Shown in pieces: positions 8,647 through 15,908 of a stretch of DNA of 50,943 nucleotides. How positions within the stretch are numbered: the stretch's first letter is position 1; the number at the start of each line of letters is the position of its first letter. The stretch is from DAORIO01 sp964384645. GTDB lineage: Bacteria > Patescibacteriota > Minisyncoccia > Phycocordibacterales > UBA9973. The translations under genes were made by a program, and so were the position numbers. The notes beneath the pieces are model-generated. The model was given only the letters and a program-made list of their open reading frames with translations, did not search any database and was not told the origin of the DNA. The stretch covers positions 1-50,943 of the forward strand of contig CAYLKL010000005.1 of the NCBI GenBank assembly GCA_964384645.1. The letters are read 5' to 3'.

Positions 8647-9267
8647 ATGCCACCAGAAAATAATCAAAATTTTAATCAATCAATGCCACAACAGCTACAA
8701 AAAAGTGGAAGTGGGCTAAATACAATTCTGTTAATTCTTCTAATTGCCCTTGTTGGATTTGGGATTTGGTATTTATCGCAGAAAAAAGAAGATGTAGTTG
8801 TTAAAGAGGTTCCGGTAGATACACAAGCACAAACAGAAGATGAAAATTCTAATGAAACCAATAATCAGCCCCAAGTACAGAATTCGAATATTGAATATTC
8901 AATTCCTAACCAGTTTTCATTTTCACATGATAATTCTGCTAACGTTACCATTGCATCAAATCCAAAAGGTTCATATTATGTTTCCAAAAGTACTGATACA
9001 TCCAATGATTCTAATTTAGAAGTCATTACTTTTGTCTCTCAAATGGGTCAGGGTTTTGATCCCGCAATGGATCCAGACAGTAGATTTTTAGAAAATCAAA
9101 CTTATGGAAATAATAAATACGACGTGTATGTTATGTCTTATGGTGAAGCTTCTGGTAATATCTATTTTTTACAAAACTTTGATACTAATGAAGCCATAAT
9201 TATAACTTCTTATCATGATCAAAATGTTCCGATGACTATAGATCTTGCGAGTGTGAAGTTTAACTAA
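8647..9267 (+). CDS. Exoprotein A with shared MPPENNQNF membrane anchor
   Basis: Protein of 206 residues. The first 47 residues (MPPENNQNFN..., membrane helix about 24-43, then SQKKE) are nearly the same as in the next gene, while the external domains are unrelated. After an acidic linker rich in N/Q/E (50-85), the domain (90-206) resembles a small beta-rich sensor or binding domain of unknown family. It looks like one half of a modular pair in which a fixed cytoplasmic tail and anchor carry different cargo. Confidence 0.75.
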   Translation: MPPENNQNFNQSMPQQLQKSGSGLNTILLILLIALVGFGIWYLSQKKEDVVVKEVPVDTQAQTEDENSNETNNQPQVQNSNIEYSIPNQFSFSHDNSANVTIASNPKGSYYVSKSTDTSNDSNLEVITFVSQMGQGFDPAMDPDSRFLENQTYGNNKYDVYVMSYGEASGNIYFLQNFDTNEAIIITSYHDQNVPMTIDLASVKFN

Positions 9268-9280
9268 ATATAAATAATTT

Positions 9281-9922
9281 ATGCCACCTGAAAATAATCA
9301 AAATTTTAATAACCCAGCCCTACAACAACCACAAAAAAGTGGAAGTGTTTTAAATACAATTCTTCTAATTCTCCTCATTGCTCTTGTTGGTTTCGGAATT
9401 TGGTTTTTGTCACAGAAGAAAGAAGCCATGCAAGCCACGGAAATAATCACGAATAATTCACCAGAGGCACCCAAGGAAAATAATGTTGAAAGCGGAAATG
9501 AATTATTTAACTGGATAGATACGTTTACTGCAGATAAGGATATGGGAACACCAAGGATTCTAGTTATGGCTCCAGAGTACGGATTGATATTATTAGAGTA
9601 TCCAACAAGCCAAGAGGGTTCTTCTATGGCAGTATTTGATTATAAAAATAATAAATTAATAAAAAATATTGGAAATGCTTATGAATCTGGTGGGGCATAT
9701 CCAGTTGCTTTTGTTGGGAGGGATAAAATTCTTGTTTTTTCTTTTAGTGAATCCGCCGAAGGTGTTTTAACTATCCAAGATTTTGAAAGTAAGATTATAA
9801 AAACTTTAATTGAGGATGTGGAGTATAAGGATGTTTATCCAAAATACGGAAAAGAATTATACATTAGAGCAAAAAATCAAACCTATACTCTAAATACGGA
9901 AACTCTAGAGTTAAGTAATTAA
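9281..9922 (+). CDS. Exoprotein B with the same anchor and a different external domain
   Basis: Protein of 213 residues, starting 14 bases after its neighbour's stop. Residues 1-47 repeat the anchor of the previous protein. The remaining 150 residues are different and read like part of a beta-propeller (ILVMAPEYGLILLEYP, AVFDYKNNKLIKNI, ILVFSFSES, LYIRAKNQTYTLN). The DNA is also conserved across the anchor, pointing to duplication followed by replacement of the C-terminal domain. The operon ends at the hairpin that follows. Confidence 0.75.
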   Translation: MPPENNQNFNNPALQQPQKSGSVLNTILLILLIALVGFGIWFLSQKKEAMQATEIITNNSPEAPKENNVESGNELFNWIDTFTADKDMGTPRILVMAPEYGLILLEYPTSQEGSSMAVFDYKNNKLIKNIGNAYESGGAYPVAFVGRDKILVFSFSESAEGVLTIQDFESKIIKTLIEDVEYKDVYPKYGKELYIRAKNQTYTLNTETLELSN

Positions 9923-9937
9923 ATTAAATTTTCCACT

Positions 9938-9964
9938 AAAAACCCTTGTTTTGCAAGGGTTTTT
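9938..9964. terminator. Rho-independent terminator
   Basis: AAAAACCCTTG pairs with CAAGGGTTTTT around a five-base loop. It ends the exoprotein operon and abuts the promoter of the next gene. Confidence 0.88.
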
Positions 9965-9967
9965 AGC

Positions 9968-9996
9968 TTGACTTTTTGCCTAAAATAGTGTATGAT
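9968..9996 (+). promoter_or_regulatory. Consensus-like promoter TTGACT-N17-TATGAT
   Basis: -35 TTGACT at 9968-9973, 17-base spacer, -10 TATGAT at 9991-9996. The hexamer continues into TTTG, giving TATGATTTG, which is close to but not exactly the Bacteroidota element TAnnTTTG. The leader to the ATG at 10025 is about 22 bases and A-rich. Confidence 0.7.
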
Positions 9997-10024
9997 TTGG
10001 TTAAACTAAAACCTTAAAAATAAA

Positions 10025-11350
10025 ATGAAAAAAATCGCACTTCTTATCTTCTTTGCATCATTTGCTCACGAAGGTGTTTCCCAAGTCTGGGATAGTATTG
10101 GTTCAGGTCTGCCTGCTCCTTCGGGTGTGCGCAGAATTTGGAAAATGCAAAATAAAGTGTTTGCTTCAACAAGTGAAGTGAACGCAAATCTGTTTGAGTT
10201 TAATCTACAAAACGGTTGGACTCAGATAATTTCTTCATCACAGCCAGGTCAAATCTGGGGCATGGAGTATGACTCCATAAACAATCAAGCAATTTTGCTT
10301 GGAAAGTTTGAGGATTTAAATTCGGTGATTTGCAACAGTTTGGCCAAATTTAATTTGGCAACGGGTTCCGTCTCACCAATTGGTTCTGGATTTTCTTTTC
10401 CTGATGAATATGCATACAGTGGAAAGATGATTAACGGAGAGTTTCATGTTTCGGGGCGTTTTTGTGAAGTGAATGGTTCAGACACCATTTATAACTTCAT
10501 GAAAATTGACCTGCAAACAGAAAATTATCTATTGGCCTGCGAAGGGAATCCTGGAGATTTGATTAGAGATTTTTGTGTTTACAATAACGACATATATCTT
10601 ATTGGATCTTTTTTGCGTAATGGAACTGAATTTCCGTTGGTAAAAATAACACCAGCGGGATTGGATTTTTCAATTAATGGACCATATCGAGGTTTTGGAT
10701 ACAGTTTGCGTTTTTTCAATAACACCTTGATTGTTGCCGGAAATATCCGTGACACTATGCAGAACAATTATATTGTCGGGAGTTATGACGGAATAAATTT
10801 TTCGACATTGCTTAAGACAAATAATTCTGTGCGCAAACTGGAAGTCTTTAAAAATGAATTGTTTATATCGGGATCATTTGATTCAATAAATTATTCAGGT
10901 TTAATTTTCCCAGCGAGTGCACTGGCAAAGTATGACGGAGTATCTGTGAGTGAAGTGTTCGGCGGTTGTACGGGGGTAAATTCTTCAGTCTGGGATTTGT
11001 TTTCAACTGAAGATACTCTGTATGTTGCTGGGAATTTTACCCAAGCGGGAAGTGTGCAGGCATTAAATGTCGCAAGATTTGTTGTGCCAAGCAGTACTGG
11101 CCTTCAGAATGAAAATACTTCTGACGGTAACGTATTTTCTGTTTATCCAAATCCAACAGACGGTAATTTTCAAATTTCTTCTCGATCGAATTTTGAATCA
11201 AAGGTTTTGGTTGAAATATTCGACATATCCGGACGAAAATTGAAAGAATTTGTTTCCGATTTGTCTGCACAGGTAAATCTAGACTTACCAAACGGCGTGT
11301 ATTTTATCAAAATAAATGAAAGTACGAAAAAATTAGTTGTTCGAAAGTAG
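10025..11350 (+). CDS. Secreted beta-propeller protein with type IX secretion C-terminal sorting domain
   Basis: Protein of 441 residues with an N-terminal signal peptide (about 1-19). The body contains repeats of the form LYVAGNFTQAG...NVARF and LFISGSFDS...LAKYDG, like the delta-60 or kelch-like propellers of Bacteroidota. The last 70 residues (YPNPTDGNFQI, IFDISGRKLKEF, LPNGVYFIKI, LVVRK) match the Por/T9SS type A sorting domain. That system is typical of Bacteroidota and not expected in CPR, so the gene looks transferred. It has its own promoter and terminators on both sides. No T9SS component is visible in the window. Confidence 0.85.
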   Translation: MKKIALLIFFASFAHEGVSQVWDSIGSGLPAPSGVRRIWKMQNKVFASTSEVNANLFEFNLQNGWTQIISSSQPGQIWGMEYDSINNQAILLGKFEDLNSVICNSLAKFNLATGSVSPIGSGFSFPDEYAYSGKMINGEFHVSGRFCEVNGSDTIYNFMKIDLQTENYLLACEGNPGDLIRDFCVYNNDIYLIGSFLRNGTEFPLVKITPAGLDFSINGPYRGFGYSLRFFNNTLIVAGNIRDTMQNNYIVGSYDGINFSTLLKTNNSVRKLEVFKNELFISGSFDSINYSGLIFPASALAKYDGVSVSEVFGGCTGVNSSVWDLFSTEDTLYVAGNFTQAGSVQALNVARFVVPSSTGLQNENTSDGNVFSVYPNPTDGNFQISSRSNFESKVLVEIFDISGRKLKEFVSDLSAQVNLDLPNGVYFIKINESTKKLVVRK

Positions 11351-11358
11351 TTTTTGAA

Positions 11359-11391
11359 GCCTTACCCTTTTAAAAAAGGGTAAGGCTTTTT
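11359..11391. terminator. Rho-independent terminator
   Basis: CCTTACCCTTTT pairs with AAAAGGGTAAGG, followed by CTTTTTG. It closes the transferred-looking gene. Confidence 0.85.
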
Positions 11392-11475
11392 GTTATCCAC
11401 AGAGCATGCTACTCGAAGTAGGTTTTTATTGAGATAATAAAACTATTATCATTATTATTTAATCGTTTAGTTTTT

Positions 11476-12132
11476 ATGAATAAAAAAATTATTATTCCGT
11501 TGGTTGCAGTAGGTGCAGTTTTATCTTTAATTGTTTGGGTTATTGGTGTTCAAAATAACAAGTTAGTTAGCCAGCAGGCTGCTTCTATAAGATATCAACC
11601 TCCAGCAGTAAAGCCTGACTCAAATGCAAGATCTACTGGTGTTCCTCCAACAACACTTGCTTGTACATCTATTTCAGCTACAACAAATCCACCAGCACTA
11701 CCTTCTATATCTCTACCAAATCTAAGATATTCAGCTCAAGAAGTTATATCTAGAGTTGATATAACAAGTACAGGCTGTACTCCAAATGACGCTTTTTTGG
11801 AATTTGTTGATGTTGTTATATATCAATCAAATTCAAATTACACAAGATTGTCTAGTATAAACATGGTGGATACTGTAACAGGTGCAACTGCAGTTCCTTA
11901 TGATGTTGTATATAGTTTTCCTTTAGTTATTGCTAAGTTTAAACCAAACTTCGATATATCTCAAAATGGTTCAAGAATTATTGAAGTTCGCTCAGACCTT
12001 AACTTGGACATAAGTAGTTTAGTTCCTGGAGATTATATCTTTACAGTTTTGTCTAATTTTGTAACTAATTCTTCTTCAGGATCTGTTCCTGTAAATACTG
12101 CTGGTTTGGCGCAACAAACAATGACATTCTAA
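11476..12132 (+). CDS. Single-anchor exoprotein, unknown
   Basis: Protein of 218 residues with one N-terminal membrane helix (about 4-24), a Pro/Thr/Ser-rich linker with one cysteine, and a beta-rich external domain (about 75-218) with a second cysteine near residue 100, possibly disulfide-linked to the first. Not recognised. It stands alone between terminators, so it is probably monocistronic. Confidence 0.75.
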   Translation: MNKKIIIPLVAVGAVLSLIVWVIGVQNNKLVSQQAASIRYQPPAVKPDSNARSTGVPPTTLACTSISATTNPPALPSISLPNLRYSAQEVISRVDITSTGCTPNDAFLEFVDVVIYQSNSNYTRLSSINMVDTVTGATAVPYDVVYSFPLVIAKFKPNFDISQNGSRIIEVRSDLNLDISSLVPGDYIFTVLSNFVTNSSSGSVPVNTAGLAQQTMTF

Positions 12133-12148
12133 TCTAACAAAAATATTC

Positions 12149-12175
12149 AAAAGTCGCCCCAACGGGGCGACTTTT
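12149..12175. terminator. Strong GC hairpin terminator overlapping the htpX promoter
   Basis: AAAAGTCGCCCC pairs with GGGGCGACTTTT around the loop AAC. The T-tract leads directly into TGATATAAT, so the end of one transcript and the -10 of the next are adjacent. Confidence 0.9.
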
Positions 12176-12183
12176 GATATAAT
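12175..12183 (+). promoter_or_regulatory. Extended -10 (TGA-TATAAT) for htpX
   Basis: TATAAT ends six bases before the ATG at 12190, so the predicted transcription start is at the start codon. Confidence 0.75.
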
Positions 12184-12189
12184 AGGAAA

Positions 12190-13083
12190 ATGGCAACTTT
12201 ATATACACAGCAATCAAAAAATGTTCGAAAAACTTGGGCTCTAATGACCGTTTTTTTGGTCGTAGTTATAGGAATCGGCTTTGTATTTTCTCAGATATAC
12301 GGCGACCCGAATATACTGTATATATTTATTATTTTTAGTATTGGGATGAATATTTTTTCTTATTGGTATTCAGATAAAATCACGATAAAACTTACGGGCG
12401 CAAAACCCGCGGATATAAATCAATATCGTGATCTTCACAATATTGTTGAGAATTTATCTATAACAGCAGGTCTTCCAAAACCAAAAGTTTATATTGTCGA
12501 AGACAATGCACCGAACGCGTTTGCAACAGGCCGAGACAAAAATCATTCTGCCGTTGCTGTGACGACAGGCCTTTTAAATATTTTGGACCGAAGTGAACTT
12601 GAGGGTGTTATTGCACACGAGCTTTCACACATCGGAAACAGAGATATTTTGGTTTCAACTGTTGCTGTTGTTTTGGCCGGGTTTGTTTCTATTGTTGCAG
12701 ATATGTTTTTGCGGTCTCAGATATTTGGAGGATCAAGAGATAGTGATAGTAAGGGCGGAAGCGTATTGATGATAGTTGGAATAATCTTTGCAATCTTAGC
12801 ACCAATTTTCGCAACGATTATTCAATTGGCTATATCTCGAAAAAGAGAATTTTTGGCGGATTCATCAGGGGCGTTGCTTACAAGATATCCCGAAGGTTTA
12901 GCTTCAGCGCTTGAAAAAATCGCACATAACTCTCGTCCGATGCAAAAGGCAAGTGATGCAACAGCTCATCTATTCATCGCGAGTCCTTTTGGTGGAAAAG
13001 CTTTCAGGGGATTACATAAATTGTTTATGACTCATCCACCAGCAGAAGAGAGAATTAGAATATTAAGAGAGAAATCTTATTAA
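12190..13083 (+). CDS. htpX: HtpX-like M48 membrane zinc metalloprotease
   Basis: Protein of 297 residues with two N-terminal membrane helices (about 14-35 and 40-58) and the zinc motif HELSH (H143, E144, H147). The third ligand is probably E220 in the EFLAD motif, after another hydrophobic pair. HtpX degrades damaged membrane proteins together with FtsH-type quality control, and its active site faces the cytosol. Length and layout match the family. The next gene begins two bases after the stop, so small membrane proteins are co-transcribed with it. Confidence 0.95.
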   Translation: MATLYTQQSKNVRKTWALMTVFLVVVIGIGFVFSQIYGDPNILYIFIIFSIGMNIFSYWYSDKITIKLTGAKPADINQYRDLHNIVENLSITAGLPKPKVYIVEDNAPNAFATGRDKNHSAVAVTTGLLNILDRSELEGVIAHELSHIGNRDILVSTVAVVLAGFVSIVADMFLRSQIFGGSRDSDSKGGSVLMIVGIIFAILAPIFATIIQLAISRKREFLADSSGALLTRYPEGLASALEKIAHNSRPMQKASDATAHLFIASPFGGKAFRGLHKLFMTHPPAEERIRILREKSY

Positions 13084-13084
13084 T

Positions 13085-13399
13085 ATGCTTTGGTTGATCC
13101 CATTAGGTTTATTGATTGTTTTTGAAGCCATTGCTGACTATTTTGCGGGTGGTTATGGGGAAAAAGGTAAATTTTATTTTGCAGTTCTTGCGATATTGTT
13201 TTATGTGATTGGAAACATTAGTTGGCTGATTGCCATAAGACAGGGTTCTGGACTTACAAAAGGTGCAATTATTTTTTCAGTTGCAAGTGCTGTCCTGGCT
13301 ACAATAATAGGAATTGTGGTTTACAAAGAAACAATCACCACCACACAAGCAATTGGTGTTTTAATAGGACTTGTTTCAATAGTTTTAGTATTAAAGTAG
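13085..13399 (+). CDS. Small EamA/SMR-like four-helix membrane protein
   Basis: Protein of 104 residues with four membrane helices and the half-EamA pattern, ending VVYKETITTTQAIGVLIGLVSIVLVLK, where the glutamate after YK and the last GxxIGLxSI helix are typical. SMR and single-EamA proteins act as dimers exporting small cations or metabolites. The substrate cannot be told. It is co-transcribed with htpX. Confidence 0.8.
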   Translation: MLWLIPLGLLIVFEAIADYFAGGYGEKGKFYFAVLAILFYVIGNISWLIAIRQGSGLTKGAIIFSVASAVLATIIGIVVYKETITTTQAIGVLIGLVSIVLVLK

Positions 13400-13411
13400 T
13401 TTTATAAAAAT

Positions 13412-13639
13412 ATGATTAAAATAGTTGGTTGGGCGGGGACAGTGCTTCTAATAGGAGTTTATGCTTTAAATTCATTTGGAGTAATTTCTTCTATATCGCT
13501 AGTTTATTTATTTTCAAATTTAATTGCCGCAATACTTTTGGGGATAAGAGTTTTTGCTGATAAGAATTATTCAAATGTTGTTCTTGAAATATTTTGGGGG
13601 ATAATTGCACTTGTTGCTATTGTTAAGTTTTATTTATAA
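13412..13639 (+). CDS. CBU_0592-like small membrane protein
   Basis: Protein of 75 residues with three membrane segments. The pattern (GWAGTVLLIGVYALNSFG, NLIAAILLGIR, NVVLEIFWGIIALVAIVKF) matches the small CBU_0592-like family of unknown function. It lies 12 bases after the EamA-like gene, probably in the same operon. Confidence 0.7.
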   Translation: MIKIVGWAGTVLLIGVYALNSFGVISSISLVYLFSNLIAAILLGIRVFADKNYSNVVLEIFWGIIALVAIVKFYL

Positions 13640-13677
13640 TAATTGAGGTATTCATTGTACAAAGTTCGAATCTTTAA

Positions 13678-13686
13678 TGTTACAAT
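13678..13686 (+). promoter_or_regulatory. Extended -10 (TGT-TACAAT) for the J-domain gene
   Basis: TACAAT ends six bases before ATG 13693. This decides the start codon: the in-frame GTG at 13687 lies upstream of the predicted transcription start. Confidence 0.65.
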
Positions 13687-13692
13687 GTGTTT

Positions 13693-14967
13693 ATGGAAAA
13701 GAACAGGTTTGAAATCGAGAAAAGTGATATTTCTAGTACAGAATCAACATCTAAAAAAGAATCCGTCAAACAGTTTAGTAATCCCAATCCGTATATCGTT
13801 TTGGGTACTTCGGAAAATTCTTCAGCAAAAGAAATTGTGTCTGCATGGAAAAAACTACTTTTTGAATATCACCCAGATAAATCAAAACATCCTCAAGCAA
13901 AAGAAATTTCTCAATATTTGAATAGAGCAATTAGAAGGTTGGTAGGAAAAGACGGAACTCTATTAAACTATAATCCAGATTATAATAAAGAAATTAATGA
14001 TGATGAGGATATCACAGATTGGGACTTCGGATTTCCAAATGTCTCTGATGAGGAATGGTATGCAGGTGATAAGTATTGGAAAATACTAAATGAATATAGA
14101 CAAAAAAGCAGAGTCCGTGGCGGACTAGAAGACAAAGAAAAATTACAAAAAGAAAAAGAGTTTGTTCTGCAATTATTCAAGGAGTATGCAGATACTCAAG
14201 AAAATCTTGATAATCCCGACTTTGATCGAACAAAAATTTTATTCCACGACACGTTAATTACGGCTGATATAGAAGATCATGATTTTAGAATTGTAGGATC
14301 AAGAAGGGTTAAGCCGAATGGGGTTATTGAAAATTCTATAAATTATTTTAATGAAAAAGAAAATATATGGAGACTAAAAGAAAGAGTCTACAATCAGGAA
14401 GGGAAAATTGTAATTGATGGATCAAAAATGGGAGACCCTGTACATAGTTCATGGGAATCTTTTGAAAATCCACCGTTTCTTTATCATGGAACAACAGAGG
14501 AAAATATCGAGAAGTTTGAACCTCGATCTGCAGTTGAGAGAACGGACGAAAAGCCAGCGGTTTATGCGTCTCCTAATATGGATATTGCAATTCAATCTAT
14601 GGCGAACAAGTATGTTTCCAATGGAGGAATTGTAAATGAAAGAAAATTCGTTTGTATTCCTATGAATAAAGAAGATTTTTTGAAAGTAGATCATGGAGGC
14701 TATATTTATAAACTTCCTGGAGAATCTTTTAAACCAAATAAACACAAAGGATTTGGTGCTGATTTAGAATGGGTTTCGGCAACTCCAGTTAAACCAGCTG
14801 AAAAAATAAAAATACCGTCACTTCTAGAATCATTAAAAGAAAAAGATATTGAGGTGTATTTTATTGATGAAGAAATGATTTCAGTTATTAAGAAAGCTCA
14901 AAATGGTAAACCGGAAAAACTTGAAGCTCTTTTAGACGATTTAAAATCTAAGGGCTTGAAAGTCTAA
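13693..14967 (+). CDS. J-domain protein with ADP-ribosyltransferase-like C-terminal domain
   Basis: Protein of 424 residues. Residues 33-83 form a J-domain with the HPD tripeptide at 60-62, which would dock on DnaK/Hsp70. A charged helical middle (about 95-165) follows, then an unrecognised stretch to about 255. Residues 262-420 resemble the PARP/Tpt1-like ADP-ribosyltransferase fold: LYHGTT (H265), PAVYASP (Y291) and LEWVSATP (E359), an H-Y-E triad in the right order and spacing. No Gly/Phe or zinc-finger region of true DnaJ is present. An NAD-using effector recruited through the host's own chaperone is a possibility. The J-domain is clear, the ART domain is motif-level inference. Confidence 0.75.
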   Translation: MEKNRFEIEKSDISSTESTSKKESVKQFSNPNPYIVLGTSENSSAKEIVSAWKKLLFEYHPDKSKHPQAKEISQYLNRAIRRLVGKDGTLLNYNPDYNKEINDDEDITDWDFGFPNVSDEEWYAGDKYWKILNEYRQKSRVRGGLEDKEKLQKEKEFVLQLFKEYADTQENLDNPDFDRTKILFHDTLITADIEDHDFRIVGSRRVKPNGVIENSINYFNEKENIWRLKERVYNQEGKIVIDGSKMGDPVHSSWESFENPPFLYHGTTEENIEKFEPRSAVERTDEKPAVYASPNMDIAIQSMANKYVSNGGIVNERKFVCIPMNKEDFLKVDHGGYIYKLPGESFKPNKHKGFGADLEWVSATPVKPAEKIKIPSLLESLKEKDIEVYFIDEEMISVIKKAQNGKPEKLEALLDDLKSKGLKV

Positions 14968-15002
14968 TTATTTTCTGTCCTGCCCCGCCAAAAAAAATAG
15001 AT

Positions 15003-15046
15003 AGAAAAACCGCGCGGATTCCTCCTCAGACCCGTCCTCCGCGCGG
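15003..15046 (-). terminator. Strong terminator of the minus-strand RNA locus
   Basis: Two copies of the self-complementary octamer CCGCGCGG (15010-15017 and 15039-15046) form the stem, followed on the minus strand by TTTTTCTAT. The 21-base loop may form its own small stem. Confidence 0.85.
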
Positions 15047-15120
15047 GAACATAGCCCAGGTTTTGCTAATCCGTATTCCCAGATATATTGTTTCGCAAAA
15101 CCTCGTCCGCATTAGCACCT
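15047..15120 (-). ncRNA. Structured RNA, possible SRP-RNA-like element with pseudoknot
   Basis: On the minus strand AGGTTTTGC (15103-15095) pairs perfectly with GCAAAACCT (15066-15058). GCTAATGCG (15116-15108) pairs with CGGATTAGC (15073-15065), one mismatch. The order 1-2-1'-2' is a pseudoknot, with two bases shared. The segment starting ACAGGTGCTAATGCGG resembles the 5' Alu-type domain of Bacillus-like SRP RNA, which also begins with a GUGCUAA...GCGG stretch, but the rest of a canonical SRP domain IV is not clear. SRP is a weak guess; the structure and terminator are solid. Confidence 0.35.
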
Positions 15121-15131
15121 GTCTTCGTTGT

Positions 15132-15404
15132 GGAGGCGGACAGATTTGAACTCTCGATGCCTTTCAGCATGCCACCTTTCTCCCGTTCATGGCGGAGGGT
15201 ACGAGATTCGAACTCGTGATGGGATTAACCATACTCGCTTTCCAAGCGAGCGCACTAGACCACTATGCGAACCCTCCGCCTTGTACGGGATTGCGATTTC
15301 TTGCGACTCACAAGTTCGTCTAGAAATCGGGAACAATGCGAGTACGTTAAACCACTTTACCCCGTAGTGAGCTACGCTCTACTACTAGGGTATCCGACGC
15401 CTCC
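15132..15404 (-). other. tRNA-like-capped RNA region enclosing tRNA-Ser(GGA)
   Basis: The 5' end of the predicted minus transcript is GGAGGCG (15404-15398). It can pair over all seven bases with CGCCTCC at 15138-15132, which is preceded by a near-complete T-arm (GAGAG-TTCAAAT-CTGTC, one mismatch). An inner helix TCCCGT/ACGGGA (15290-15285 with 15186-15181) then brackets the canonical tRNA-Ser. The first 50 bases form a strong hairpin (TAGT-A-GAGC / GCTCACTA). A stretch near 15360-15335 also resembles the D-arm of the enclosed tRNA-Ser. It could be a tRNA gene broken by insertion of another, a composite RNA, or a tRNA with an unusual insertion. Confidence 0.45.
15190..15277 (-). tRNA. tRNA-Ser(GGA)
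   Basis: Canonical long-variable-arm tRNA: acceptor GGAGGGT/ACCCTCC, D-arm GCATAGTGGTCTAGTGC, anticodon stem CTCGC/GCGAG with loop TTGGAAA (anticodon GGA), variable hairpin TATGG...CCATCA, T-arm CGAG-TTCGAAT-CTCG, discriminator G and encoded CCA. It reads UCC/UCU serine codons. Confidence 0.95.
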
Positions 15405-15413
15405 AGTTTTTGT

Positions 15414-15422
15414 ACTATAACA
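15414..15422 (-). promoter_or_regulatory. Extended -10 (TGT-TATAGT) for the minus-strand RNA locus
   Basis: On the minus strand TGTTATAGT precedes the GGAGGCG 5' end by nine bases. It implies one transcript from about 15406 to the terminator at 15003, covering the nested tRNA-Ser and the pseudoknot RNA. Confidence 0.55.
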
Positions 15423-15447
15423 AACTTCAGAAGCAAAAGGAATTTAA

Positions 15448-15456
15448 TGTTAAAAT
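15448..15456 (+). promoter_or_regulatory. Extended -10 (TGT-TAAAAT)
   Basis: TAAAAT ends directly at an upstream ATG (15457) and six bases before ATG 15463. By the geometry of the other genes, the second ATG is the real start. Confidence 0.6.
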
Positions 15457-15462
15457 ATGTCT

Positions 15463-15753
15463 ATGGAAAATAATTTAGAAAATAAAGTTGAAGACGAAAA
15501 AACAGAAGAGACCAATCTTAATGAAGAAATATCAGAACTTAAAGATTCGATTGAAAGTCTTGAACACCAAATTCGCACAACTAATTCCAATAAAAGAGTA
15601 ACTTGGCGAGGAATTATCGGTGGTTTTTCAGGAGCCGTCGGAGCTACTATTGTTTTCGGTATAGTTATTGCCCTTGTTTCTGGAATTTTATATAAGACAC
15701 ACATGTTCCCACAACTGAATGAATTTTTGAAGACAGTAACAACTAGAAATTAA
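15463..15753 (+). CDS. DUF5665-like coiled-coil membrane protein
   Basis: Protein of 96 residues from ATG 15463. An acidic coiled coil (about 5-40, heptad-like E/L/I) is followed by a basic turn (NSNKRVTWRG) and one long membrane segment (about 48-73, with GGFSGAVGATIVFG). This layout matches small DUF5665-type membrane proteins of unknown function. It is monocistronic: a terminator follows and the RNA locus lies divergently upstream. Confidence 0.72.
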   Translation: MENNLENKVEDEKTEETNLNEEISELKDSIESLEHQIRTTNSNKRVTWRGIIGGFSGAVGATIVFGIVIALVSGILYKTHMFPQLNEFLKTVTTRN

Positions 15754-15817
15754 GCTTAAATTAGATTCTATTTATTCTTGCAAAACATCTAAAAATGATG
15801 TATTCTATAAGTCTATT

Positions 15818-15835
15818 CGGCCTCTGGCCGTTTTT
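15818..15835 (+). terminator. Rho-independent terminator
   Basis: CGGCC-TCT-GGCCG followed by TTTTT, about 65 bases after the coiled-coil gene. Confidence 0.8.
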
Positions 15836-15908
15836 AAATTCTCTTAATAATGAGATTTTAAGGGAGTTTAATACTGAGTTATTCGAAGTATAATTAATCA
15901 TCAAATTT

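Noticed and set aside
15003..15046. RNase P RNA (GAGGAGGAATCC resembles its conserved region I)
   Set aside because: Only a short match. The region folds as a terminator and the other conserved RNase P blocks are absent.
15128..15367. A 79-codon plus-strand ORF (RTDLNSR..., YEIRTRDG...)
   Set aside because: This is the reverse strand of the tRNA-Ser and tRNA-like region; such peptides are well-known false translations of tRNA genes.
15047..15405. tmRNA (ssrA) for the minus-strand RNA
   Set aside because: The acceptor lacks the G-U pair needed for alanine, the 5' end lacks the usual tmRNA consensus, and a complete tRNA-Ser lies inside.
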